Source: Clostridium sp. CS001 (GTDB taxonomy: Bacteria > Bacillota > Clostridia > Clostridiales > Clostridiaceae). From it: a stretch of DNA of 64,000 bases. A model generated the notes under the pieces. The model was not told the DNA's origin, did not search any database, and saw nothing but the letters and a program-made list of their open reading frames with translations. Location of the stretch: positions 62,001-126,000 of the forward strand of contig NZ_JAIZZN010000009.1 in the NCBI RefSeq assembly GCF_020443565.1, given 5' to 3'. Of the stretch, positions 16,508 through 24,532 are shown piece by piece (the stretch's first letter is position 1; each line of letters opens with the position of its first letter). Position numbers and translations under genes: made by a program.

Positions 16508-17844
16508 ACTATTCCTTTGTTAAATTTGTAGGGTATTAATAAGTCTACTCTAGGCACTTTCTTTATTTCATTTAATCTTATATAAGCACCACCATTTTGT
16601 GTTCCTCTAACACTATACACCTTGCCTTCATATTTAACTAAATCATTAGGTTGATAGAAATATCTAACTTTTCTTATCCTTCTTTGTCCTTTTGATAATT
16701 TTTGTCCTCTGTATTGATGTAAATTTTCAGAGTTTAAATTCTTATTTCTTGTTCTTCTACCATTATTTAAATCTCCACCACTAACTTTTTCACCAGTTCT
16801 TATATCAATATATTTAGCGTCATAAAACATTTCTAAACTTCTATTATTTCTTCTTGATTGTTTAACCTCATGTATTTTTGTATTTCTAATTTGGCTCATT
16901 CCTTTAGCTATAGCAAATGCATCATTGTAATGAGTTTTTTCTATCTTATTTTCTATCCTATAATTTTTAGTTATATACCCATAAGTTGAATAAACATTGG
17001 AATGATTTTCTTTAAGTTGATTAATTAAATACCATCTAACCATACTCATAAATGTAGCATCTTTAAATCCTCTAACTTTCTTACCTTCCATACACCAATC
17101 ATATAAGAATTTTCCTTTTTTATGATTTGGAGATGTGTGGCACTTATTGCATAGAGTTATTAAATTATTTTTATTATCCACACCACCTAAACTTTTATAT
17201 TTAATGTGATGTATTTCTAGTATTTGTTCTTTGTCTTTATTCTTGCAGTTAGGATTTTGACATTTATGATTGTCTCTATGAAGAATATATTCTCTAAGAT
17301 TCCAAAATCCCATCATATCACCTTGTTGATATTCAACTCCACTGATAGAGTCATTATTCATTTTTTGAATATCAAAATTAGCAACTTCAACAATACATTT
17401 TGTTATTGGTAAAACAGAGTATAAATAATCAATAAATTTAATGTGACTATCCAATTTATGTTGTAGTGAATGGGCTAACCAACCTTTGGGTTTTGACTTA
17501 GTTCTATTATTCCATCTAGGTTTTCTATATCTTAATCTTTGTCTTCTTATTTTTCTATACCTTGCTTTATCTAATAATCTTTCTTTCATACCTTGTAGTA
17601 GTTTTAATTCTCCTACAATTAATTCTTTATTGCTTGTTATAGCACTAAAACCAACATTATTATATCCTGAATCTATACCTAAAATGATTTCCTCCGTATA
17701 TTCGGTTTCAGTTTTATAATTTAATTGAATAGTGAAAGGTTTCAATTCTTTAACATTTGCTTTGTTTTCTCTTAATAATATTCTTGCTTTAGCATTTGAT
17801 GTTGGCATTAATGGTTTCCCATCAATACTAATTACATATACCAT
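16498..17844 (-). CDS. iscB: IscB RNA-guided nuclease (OMEGA system)
   Basis: IscB is the transposon-encoded, omega-RNA-guided nuclease family ancestral to Cas9. The 448-residue protein shows every hallmark: the PLMP domain (DGKPLMPTSNAKARILL), RuvC-I LGID58SG, an Arg-rich bridge helix (RYRKIRRQRLRYRKPRW, about 95-111), RuvC-II E153 in CIVEVANFD, and an HNH domain with H212-H213 and zinc cysteines C195, C200, C232 and C235. RuvC-III is H305-Y-N-D308. A C-terminal domain follows. No catalytic residue is missing. About 270 bases of structured noncoding DNA lie upstream, where the omega RNA is expected. Confidence 0.95.
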   Translation of the reverse strand: MVYVISIDGKPLMPTSNAKARILLRENKANVKELKPFTIQLNYKTETEYTEEIILGIDSGYNNVGFSAITSNKELIVGELKLLQGMKERLLDKARYRKIRRQRLRYRKPRWNNRTKSKPKGWLAHSLQHKLDSHIKFIDYLYSVLPITKCIVEVANFDIQKMNNDSISGVEYQQGDMMGFWNLREYILHRDNHKCQNPNCKNKDKEQILEIHHIKYKSLGGVDNKNNLITLCNKCHTSPNHKKGKFLYDWCMEGKKVRGFKDATFMSMVRWYLINQLKENHSNVYSTYGYITKNYRIENKIEKTHYNDAFAIAKGMSQIRNTKIHEVKQSRRNNRSLEMFYDAKYIDIRTGEKVSGGDLNNGRRTRNKNLNSENLHQYRGQKLSKGQRRIRKVRYFYQPNDLVKYEGKVYSVRGTQNGGAYIRLNEIKKVPRVDLLIPYKFNKGIVWI

Positions 17845-17849
17845 TAATT

Positions 17850-18120
17850 ACACATCCTTTCAGATAATTTAAACTCCTAATATATTGCTATATTAAGGTA
17901 AGCTCTCTTCGCCAATGTTATATAAGGTTTTGTATCTTTAATACACTTCTCCTACCCTCAGAGATGTTTAATATTAAAGCTTAGAGCCACAGACTAGAGA
18001 AGTATCCATGGGTAAATATATATTCTTATATAACGTAGTAAGTTAATACTTAGGCTATTCAACTTGGCTTGTGATATTTCTACTACAAGCCACTACGCCT
18101 TTAGGCTAGTGGTTGTTGAC
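17850..18120 (-). ncRNA. Predicted IscB omega RNA scaffold (guide from 18121 onward)
   Basis: IscB omega RNAs are encoded directly upstream of iscB, with the guide taken from the flank. Here the minus-strand RNA would start with a guide copied from 18136-18121 and enter the element at 18120. It then forms the end hairpin (18090-18112), a GGCTTGT/ACAAGCC stem (18064-18089), and a 10-bp long-range pairing of 18025-18034 with 17917-17926 (GTTATATAAG/CTTATATAAC). An ACTTCTC/GAGAAGT stem lies inside. The boundaries are estimates. Confidence 0.6.
18090..18112. repeat. Subterminal hairpin of the iscB element (omega RNA side)
   Basis: CCACTA (18090) and TAGTGG (18107) with inner GCC/GGC, loop TTTA and bulged C18096. 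Same layout and orientation as the hairpin at 16062. Confidence 0.75.
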
Positions 18121-18325
18121 TTACATACATTTAAAACACTTTATAACTATTATTATACCTCTATTGGAAATTCATAAATACAAATTTTGAAAATAATTAT
18201 TTATATATTTATTCGATATAAAAAATAATACTACCACTTTAGTAATTTTTTATCACAAATATTATTATGATATTGGGGTTATATTAATACTAATATTCTA
18301 AATTAATTTAAAAGGAGGGAAACTT

Positions 18326-18490
18326 ATGGATAATAATAAAAGTCACATGAAAACTGATAAAAAATCTAATGCAGAACTTAGAAAAATGTTTCCTCAAAGT
18401 GGTGGTGATATAGGAATTGAAAATGGTTCAAAAATTGATGCAAATAATGACAAGTTCACTAAACGCTCTAAATTATCTCATAACAAATAA
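18326..18490 (+). CDS. Small protein, 54 residues, unknown
   Basis: MDNNKSHMKTDKKSNAEL... ending RSKLSHNK. It is hydrophilic and Lys/Asn/Ser-rich, with no hydrophobic segment. It has a strong AAAAGGAGG 8 bases before the ATG and is followed after 23 bases by a second small gene, so the two probably form an operon ended by the hairpin at 18741. The polar composition is reminiscent of small spore or stress proteins in clostridia, but no family is recognised. Confidence 0.6.
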   Translation: MDNNKSHMKTDKKSNAELRKMFPQSGGDIGIENGSKIDANNDKFTKRSKLSHNK

Positions 18491-18513
18491 TATTTTTAAA
18501 GGAGGAACGTTCT

Positions 18514-18720
18514 ATGCCATGGAAAAAAGGTAAGATACGATTTGATGATGGTTCCACCTATAATGCAGAATTACTAGTTAATTCGGATGGTGAAGTATGG
18601 AATGCAAGAGTATTTAAAAATGATGCTACTATTGAAGAAATTGATATTCAAAAATTTGCTCATGGTTTAAATAAACCTATTGAAGATGTATATCCTTATA
18701 CTTATGAAATAGACGATTAA
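18514..18720 (+). CDS. Small acidic protein, 68 residues, unknown
   Basis: MPWKKGKIRFDDGSTYNAEL... ending YPYTYEIDD. It looks like a compact beta fold with an acidic C-terminus. Ribosome binding site AAAGGAGG lies 11 bases before the ATG. Second gene of a two-gene unit with 18326-18490 and followed by a bidirectional terminator. No known domain is recognised. Confidence 0.65.
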   Translation: MPWKKGKIRFDDGSTYNAELLVNSDGEVWNARVFKNDATIEEIDIQKFAHGLNKPIEDVYPYTYEIDD

Positions 18721-18740
18721 AACTTTAAATAAAGCTTTTG

Positions 18741-18785
18741 TATATTCTAAAAACTTTAGAACCATTCTGAGGTTTTTAGAATATA
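18741..18785. terminator. Bidirectional terminator between small genes and ger cluster
   Basis: TATATTCTAAAAAC pairs with GTTTTTAGAATATA around a 17-base loop. It separates the convergent small-gene operon and the germination cluster. Confidence 0.65.
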
Positions 18786-18792
18786 CTTCTCT

Positions 18793-19893
18793 TTACTTCT
18801 TCCATTTATCTTTTATAAATATCAATATAGCAATAATAGATATGTATATAATATTAAACAAAGTTATTATAGGAACGATATAGCTAAGCAAATCTCTCCT
18901 TTGCACTTCATTTTTAATTTTTAAGCATAAGTAAATCATTATAGGAAGTATAATCCAATACATCTTCTTTTTATCTTTTATTTTTAATATATCGCTTAAA
19001 ATATACGTAAATGCATAGTACTCATTTGCTATAATCTTAAACATTGCTATACTCCATAAAAATAAAAATAAAAATCGCAAGTTATTTATTATTGCTATAT
19101 TTACCCCTTCTGTTACTAATAAAACTGGCCATAAGGCTATAGATGTAACCTTATATCCTAAACAATAAATACATGCAAATGTAACCAAAACATAAATCCC
19201 CATGGTTATAAACAAGGCTTTTAAGGTTATCATTTTGATCTTGTTTTTTTCTTCAAAAAATGGATAAATCAGAAATATAGCTTCCATTCCTCCATATGCT
19301 AACGCTGACTCCTTACCTCCACTCAAAATATTCTTAACCCCGCTTCCGAATATGGGAAGTAAATTTAAATAATTACCATTCTTTACAAACATCAATAATA
19401 TCAATGTTAAAACAACTATAACATATAAAGAAATTTTATTGATTCTTCCCAATACTATTATGCCCTTATTTGTTAGATACATGGCTAATAGTATGCTCGG
19501 TATAAAAATCTTTATTGGTGTCAAAAATGGTGTTGCATACACTCTAAAAATATTACTTAAACTAACAATGGCAACTATTGTTAGTGTTGTAAATTCAACC
19601 ATAAACATAATATTACATATAGTTCCGAATACCCTTCCTAAATATATTTTACTTAAAGACAATATATCCTGATTGGGATGCTTTTTCACATAATAGATAG
19701 ATAGCAAAGATAAATATAGAGGATACAATCCACCAACTATTATCGCTATCCACCCATCTTGCTTTGCGTCCTGCACTACTCCATTGGGTAATGCTAGAAT
19801 GCTTGTTCCGATTATAAATCCCACTACCATTGCCGTAGCTTCGCTTTCTCCCAGCAAGTTGTTTTTTACTTTCTTCATGTTTTTATTCTCCAT
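18793..19893 (-). CDS. Spore germination protein GerAB family (B subunit, copy 3)
   Basis: GerAB proteins are inner-membrane members of the amino-acid transporter (APC) superfamily that bind the germinant. The 366-residue protein has about ten hydrophobic helices. Family features: the N-terminal ATAMVVGFIIGTSILALPNGV (unwound first helix), DGWIAIIVGGLYPLYLSLLSIYY, and the FLIYPFFEEKNKI loop. Last gene of the minus-strand cluster, seven bases after the gerAC copy at 19901. No frameshift seen; the ligand cannot be predicted from sequence. Confidence 0.9.
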   Translation of the reverse strand: MENKNMKKVKNNLLGESEATAMVVGFIIGTSILALPNGVVQDAKQDGWIAIIVGGLYPLYLSLLSIYYVKKHPNQDILSLSKIYLGRVFGTICNIMFMVEFTTLTIVAIVSLSNIFRVYATPFLTPIKIFIPSILLAMYLTNKGIIVLGRINKISLYVIVVLTLILLMFVKNGNYLNLLPIFGSGVKNILSGGKESALAYGGMEAIFLIYPFFEEKNKIKMITLKALFITMGIYVLVTFACIYCLGYKVTSIALWPVLLVTEGVNIAIINNLRFLFLFLWSIAMFKIIANEYYAFTYILSDILKIKDKKKMYWIILPIMIYLCLKIKNEVQRRDLLSYIVPIITLFNIIYISIIAILIFIKDKWKK

Positions 19894-19900
19894 ATGTATT

Positions 19901-21046
19901 TTAGTATTGCCCTATTCCAATCTTATCTACCTTTACCTTTACGCTTACTTTAATATCTGCATTACTCACCTCTTTGTTCCAATCTACCCCAGTTTCCCTG
20001 CCATATTTAGCAACGGCGTACATTCCTAGATTTAAACAATCTATTTTGTAGACATCTTTCATCTTGGCCAAAAAATCATTGCATATTTTTTCTATTTTCT
20101 TTCCCATGAACTTCTCAAATTCTTTTTCTTTTTCTTTTTCCATACTTTTATACAATGTGTTCTCTATGATATCTCCCTGAAAATCTAACTCAATATTGAA
20201 TTCATATCCTCTTTCAGTTTTAATACATTTCACTTTTCTTTTAACTTCTGCATCATAATTTATATACTTATCCGGGGCTTCCTGCAGGTTTAATATTCCT
20301 GTTCCTTTTTTCTCCCTTAGCATATTCATGATTTTACCTTCATCCATAGGTAATACATATGCCAGCTTATCCTCTTTAAATAAGGCCATGCCTGTAAAAG
20401 CAAGCTCTTTCTCCTTTATCTCTAGGTAAGGAAGAACTAAATTTTTCCCTTCTGAATCTAGCGTTACATATATATTAAATAAATTATATTCTGAAAATAT
20501 AAAATTATAGTTCCTTGCACTTTTAACCATACTTTCCATGTAATCTGCAGAACTAGGGTACCCATCTATTTTAAACTTTAATATATCCTCTGCTTTACCT
20601 TTACATACTACAAAAATACTTTTATCATTAGTTTTTTCATCGTTAAAGAATATATTTATTGCATTTAATATTCCATAAGCAGCCTGTTCTTCGCTCATAA
20701 TAACTATCTTTTGAAGTCCAATTAGAAGAGGTTTACTGGACTTTAATTGGCTATCTTCTCTTGCCCTTCCAATACTGCTTGCTTTTCCTTTTAAAACACT
20801 ACTACTAATCTCTTCAGTAACCGTTTCCTTTCTAGTAGTTATAGGTATATTATCTTTTTTCTTATTTTTAAAATTATATATACTAATAGGAATGTTATAT
20901 TGCACATAATTCTTTAACTCTTTATTAATATCAAACCCAATGGCTATAGGTATGTTAAACTCTTCCATAGGAGTTACTTTCAATTTTTCTGCATAAACAG
21001 AAACTATAAGGGCTACTAAAAACATAATTATTACTTTTTTCTTCAT
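19901..21046 (-). CDS. Spore germination protein GerAC family (C subunit, copy 3)
   Basis: A 381-residue Ger(x)C protein, the extracytoplasmic subunit of a germinant receptor. Visible family features: the start of the mature region MEEFNIPIAIGFDINKEL, SSADYMESMVKSARNYNFIFSEYNLFNIYVTLDSEGKNLVLPYLEI, and the C-terminal DCLNLGMYAVAKYGRETGVDW plus ADIKVSVKVKVDKIG. The N-terminus (residues 1-19) is hydrophobic, but no lipobox Cys follows it; GerAC proteins normally carry a lipidated Cys. It may be a plain membrane anchor or be secreted. Seven bases separate it from the downstream B subunit. Confidence 0.9.
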   Translation of the reverse strand: MKKKVIIMFLVALIVSVYAEKLKVTPMEEFNIPIAIGFDINKELKNYVQYNIPISIYNFKNKKKDNIPITTRKETVTEEISSSVLKGKASSIGRAREDSQLKSSKPLLIGLQKIVIMSEEQAAYGILNAINIFFNDEKTNDKSIFVVCKGKAEDILKFKIDGYPSSADYMESMVKSARNYNFIFSEYNLFNIYVTLDSEGKNLVLPYLEIKEKELAFTGMALFKEDKLAYVLPMDEGKIMNMLREKKGTGILNLQEAPDKYINYDAEVKRKVKCIKTERGYEFNIELDFQGDIIENTLYKSMEKEKEKEFEKFMGKKIEKICNDFLAKMKDVYKIDCLNLGMYAVAKYGRETGVDWNKEVSNADIKVSVKVKVDKIGIGQY

Positions 21047-21129
21047 AAATCATTCTCTCCTATATTCCTATCCCATACTTAATGATTATTAATCATTAAT
21101 TCTTCTATTTTCCCTTGCATATCTTATAT

Positions 21130-22251
21130 CTAATACTGCCCTCTTCCTACTTTGGTAACATGCACCCGTACATTTACCTTAATATCGGAACTACACACAA
21201 CCTTATCCCAATCTACACCTGTGTCTCTTCCATATTTGGCTGCTGCAACCCATCCTAGCTGTAGTGCGTCTACCTTATATTCATTCTTCATCTTAGCCAA
21301 AAAAGTAGTGCATGTTTCTTTCACTTGTTTTGCCATATCTTCTTCAAACTTTTGTATTACCTCTACCTTTTCCGACATATTTTCATATAATTCATTGTTA
21401 ATAATTTCTCCTTTTAAATCTAAGTCAATGACAAAAACATATTTATCATCTATTTTCTTACAGGTAATTTTTCTTTTAGCTTCTGCTTTGTAATTTACAT
21501 ATTTTTTTGAATCTCCCTGTATGGTTAATATCCCATTTACATTGCTATCTCTCATCATATTCATTGTTCTTGTATCCTCCATGTCCAAAATAGCAGCTAG
21601 TTTATCCTTTTTAAAAACTACAATTCCTGTTATTTTAATTCCAGCATCTGTTATTTCAATATAGGGACTAACCATATTTCTTCCTTCTGCATCTATTGAT
21701 AATACTGCATCTTTAAACATGTATCCTTCCTTAAAAAAATTATAGTTTACTGAACTTTTAATCATATCACTTATATACTCTGCTGCGTTATCATATCCTG
21801 GTGTGGTAAAATTAAAATATTTTTCATTCTTATCTTTGCATACCACTATAAATGTATTGGTATTGAGCACAGGATTCTTAAAATTAATATCTATGAAATT
21901 TATTACCCCATGTCTTGCATATTCTTCATCTATTATATAAACTTTCAAAAGTCCTAAAAAAAATCTTTTCCCTTCTTTTTTTTGTCTATCTTCTCTTGTT
22001 TTCCCTATAGTATCTCCTACTCCAACACTTAATACACTTTCAGTTGTTTCATCTTCTTTATATGCATTAGTGGTGGCAGAAACCCTATATGCTATATTTT
22101 CTTCACCATTTTTATCTATCCCTATTCCTGCTCCCACATGAATATCCATCTCCTCCGCACTTCTTAATTTCATTTTTTCACCGCCAAACATTGTGATAAG
22201 GAAAGTAATGCACAAAAGAATAATAAATATTATATTCATATACTTTTTCAT
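21130..22251 (-). CDS. Spore germination protein GerAC family (C subunit, copy 2)
   Basis: A 373-residue Ger(x)C protein that closely parallels the neighbouring copy: IHVGAGIGIDKNGEENIAYRV, DNAAEYISDMIKSSVNYNFF, DAEGRNMVSPYIEI, LQLGWVAAAKYGRDTGVDW, SSDIKVNVRVHV. The N-terminal helix (residues 5-21) contains Cys14, but it is preceded by Ile-Leu-Leu, so it is not a lipobox. It is followed by a second C subunit without an intervening B, suggesting duplication within the cluster. Ribosome binding site AAAGGAGG immediately upstream. Confidence 0.9.
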   Translation of the reverse strand: MKKYMNIIFIILLCITFLITMFGGEKMKLRSAEEMDIHVGAGIGIDKNGEENIAYRVSATTNAYKEDETTESVLSVGVGDTIGKTREDRQKKEGKRFFLGLLKVYIIDEEYARHGVINFIDINFKNPVLNTNTFIVVCKDKNEKYFNFTTPGYDNAAEYISDMIKSSVNYNFFKEGYMFKDAVLSIDAEGRNMVSPYIEITDAGIKITGIVVFKKDKLAAILDMEDTRTMNMMRDSNVNGILTIQGDSKKYVNYKAEAKRKITCKKIDDKYVFVIDLDLKGEIINNELYENMSEKVEVIQKFEEDMAKQVKETCTTFLAKMKNEYKVDALQLGWVAAAKYGRDTGVDWDKVVCSSDIKVNVRVHVTKVGRGQY

Positions 22252-22277
22252 TTTGTCCTCCTTTTAGTCGGAACCCG

Positions 22278-22337
22278 GGGTAATTAACCCCACTCGCTTC
22301 GCTCATAAATTACCCGTCGAAGCCCATTTAGGGCTTC
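22278..22337. repeat. GC-richer palindromic insert between germination genes
   Basis: GGGTAATT (22278-22285) pairs with AATTACCC (22308-22315) around a loop containing CGCTTCGCTC. A second hairpin GAAGCCC/GGGCTTC lies at 22319-22337 against the gerAB stop codon. Base composition differs from the surrounding AT-rich genes. Probably a REP-like repeat; it may also cause partial termination within the operon. Confidence 0.6.
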
Positions 22338-23418
22338 AACCCCCTTTTTTTATCCATATTAAACTCGCCATGAGGGTTAGATATATTACATTGTATATAG
22401 TGCTAATTGGAGATGTATATTTTGTTATTTGCTCCATTGCGAGCGTATCTCCATAATAGGTCTTTGCAATCATAGTAACGACCACCGCCATAACTACATA
22501 TACTATTTTTTTGCTTTTTATCTTTTTAATATCCTCTAAAATAAAAACACATACGTAATTAAATATGGCTACAGATTTAATCGCTATTATTATCCAAAAA
22601 AACACAAAAATATATTTAAAATTAGTTACTATTTCGACAGTTACCGCCTCTGTAACTGTGAAAAAACTCCATGTTGCTTTGGGAATTATATCTTCCCCCA
22701 TATAATATATGGTTATAAAAGTAATCCAGGTATATATAATAGCAGTGAATCCTACTGCATTTAAAGCGGAACGTTTTATCTTTTTACTGTCATTTATAAA
22801 TGGATAAATTAAAAATATAAGTTCCATTAATGAGTAGTCATAAACACAAGATAAGCTTCCTTTTAAAATGTTTACAATACCTGTTCCAAATATGGGGCTT
22901 ATATTTAAATGGCTTCCTTGTTTTAAAATAGAAATTGTAGGGATCATGATTCCCAGCACCATCCAAAAGGCTATAGAACATACCCTTCCTAGCACTTTTA
23001 TTCCTTTACTGGCAGCGTATACGCATGCAAAAAATAAGACCACATAAATTTTAAAAGGAGTTAAAATAGGCACTGCATCTGTTCTTATAATTACCCCTAT
23101 AACTGAAATCAAGGCTGGAAGATAACTAAAAAAGCTTAATAAAAAAAGAAAGTTTAATATGTTTCCCAGAGTCTTTCCAAGGTATCTTTTACTGAGTACT
23201 AAAATATTATCCTTAGGAAATTTCCCACTAACATATATAGCTAGGAGAGCTATATATAGTGGATATATAGCTCCTATTAGTACAGAAATCCACCCATCAT
23301 GTTTTGCAGTATCCATTACCCCATTAGGTAAATTTGCTGCTGTTACATCAAGCATAATTCCTATTAATATAAAAGTAACTTCATTTGGAGTTAGTAGATT
23401 TTTCTTTTCTATCTGCAT
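22336..23418 (-). CDS. Spore germination protein GerAB family (B subunit, copy 2)
   Basis: A 360-residue APC-type permease-like germinant receptor subunit with about ten membrane helices: LTPNEVTFILIGIMLDVTAANLPNGVM, KHDGWISVLIGAIYPLYIALLAIYV, LIFLIYPFINDSKKIKR. I choose the ATG at 23418, one base past the upstream gerAC stop and 9 bases after GAGGAG. The ATG 11 codons earlier would overlap the upstream gene without a good site. Tight spacing implies translational coupling with the preceding C subunit. Confidence 0.9.
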   Translation of the reverse strand: MQIEKKNLLTPNEVTFILIGIMLDVTAANLPNGVMDTAKHDGWISVLIGAIYPLYIALLAIYVSGKFPKDNILVLSKRYLGKTLGNILNFLFLLSFFSYLPALISVIGVIIRTDAVPILTPFKIYVVLFFACVYAASKGIKVLGRVCSIAFWMVLGIMIPTISILKQGSHLNISPIFGTGIVNILKGSLSCVYDYSLMELIFLIYPFINDSKKIKRSALNAVGFTAIIYTWITFITIYYMGEDIIPKATWSFFTVTEAVTVEIVTNFKYIFVFFWIIIAIKSVAIFNYVCVFILEDIKKIKSKKIVYVVMAVVVTMIAKTYYGDTLAMEQITKYTSPISTIYNVIYLTLMASLIWIKKGG

Positions 23419-23419
23419 C

Positions 23420-24532
23420 CTAATAATCTCCTCTACCTTGTAAATCCGCATTAACCTTTATATTTACTTTAATATCTGCATTAGAAACCACTTCATTCCA
23501 ATCTATACCTTTCTGCCTTCCATACTTGGCAGCCACTTCTCTTCCTAATGCAATACAATCTATTTTATAATTATTTTTCATTACCGTAATGAAATCATCA
23601 CATTGTTTTTCTATACTTTTTGCCATATCTTTTTCAAATTCTTTCTTTGTGTTTTTATCCTTTAAAATATCATCATACATTTCATTACTAATAATTGCAC
23701 CTGTAAAGGTTAAATCAATATTAAAACTGTATTTATCTCCTTGCTTATAGCATGTAACTTTTCTCTTTCCAGTCCTTCCTTCAAAATCAATGTAGGCTTT
23801 ACTACTCTTTTGCAATGACATTATCCCTTTTGCATTGCCGCGCCTTAAAAAATTAATCATCTTACTCTCTTTGCCATCTGCAATTTGAACCATTTTATCC
23901 TTATTAAAAATAGCCATACCAGTTACTTTTATTCCTTCTTTTGTTATTTCTATATATGGAAGTGCTAACTCTCTACCCTCCGCTCCAATCCTCACATAGG
24001 CATCTATTACTTTATAATTGTCAGAAAAGAAACTGTATTCATCGGAATCATCTATCAGCCCGCCTATATACTCTGAAGCGTTGCTATAACCTTTTACCTT
24101 GCATTTCAAATAATCGTCTGTTCTACCTTTACATACCGCCATATAAGCCATATCGTTTGTTTCTGAATTTCTAAATTTATCCTCGATTAAAGTTTTTAAA
24201 CCATACCTTGCATAATCTTCACTAATCAAAATAACTCTTTCTTGTCCTTGGACAAACTTTCTACTCATCTTTTCTTGTCTTTTTTGAATTACTTCTCCTA
24301 AGTTTTGAGCTTGCTCCTTAAATATCAAGTTCGCTTGCACGCCATTAGGCTTGTAAACATTTACACTAATTGGTATACTATATTCAATGGTTCCTTCTCC
24401 TTTTCTCTCTATATCATAACCTATACCAATAACAGTTTCTAACTCTTCAATAGGAATACGGTTTTGCCCAAGGGTAATAAATATATAAATAAAAACACCA
24501 ATGATTATGATGAAATATTTTTTCTTGTTCAA
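23420..24532 (-). CDS. Spore germination protein GerAC family (C subunit, copy 1)
   Basis: A 370-residue Ger(x)C protein: IEELETVIGIGYDIERKGEGTIEYSIPISVNVY, SNASEYIGGLIDDSDEYSFFSDNYKVIDAYV, AEGRELALPYIEI, DCIALGREVAAKYGRQKGIDW, ADIKVNIKVNADL. The first 20 residues are hydrophobic (FIIIIGVFIYIFITLG) with no Cys at all near the end, so lipidation is unlikely. It overlaps the upstream B subunit by four bases (ATGA type) and abuts the next B subunit, giving a classic A-B-C receptor order at the head of the cluster. Confidence 0.9.
   Translation of the reverse strand: MNKKKYFIIIIGVFIYIFITLGQNRIPIEELETVIGIGYDIERKGEGTIEYSIPISVNVYKPNGVQANLIFKEQAQNLGEVIQKRQEKMSRKFVQGQERVILISEDYARYGLKTLIEDKFRNSETNDMAYMAVCKGRTDDYLKCKVKGYSNASEYIGGLIDDSDEYSFFSDNYKVIDAYVRIGAEGRELALPYIEITKEGIKVTGMAIFNKDKMVQIADGKESKMINFLRRGNAKGIMSLQKSSKAYIDFEGRTGKRKVTCYKQGDKYSFNIDLTFTGAIISNEMYDDILKDKNTKKEFEKDMAKSIEKQCDDFITVMKNNYKIDCIALGREVAAKYGRQKGIDWNEVVSNADIKVNIKVNADLQGRGDY

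Larger units (their letters stand above)
16044..18120 (-). mobile_element. IS200/IS605-family element carrying tnpA and iscB
   Basis: A 2077-bp element. Near each end there is the same hairpin in the same orientation: stem CCACTA/TAGTGG, then a bulged base, then a 3-bp stem with loop TTTA (16062-16084 and 18090-18112). Same-orientation subterminal hairpins rather than terminal inverted repeats are diagnostic of this family. On the plus strand it is preceded by TTTAC (16039-16043) and ends GTTGTTGAC at 18120. The interior encodes IscB and TnpA on the minus strand. Exact ends are inferred from hairpin spacing and from the similar end of the second element at 28999. Confidence 0.8.

Noticed and set aside
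16017-18325. CRISPR array next to the Cas9-like gene
   Set aside because: No direct repeats with regular spacers are present; IscB systems use an omega RNA instead.
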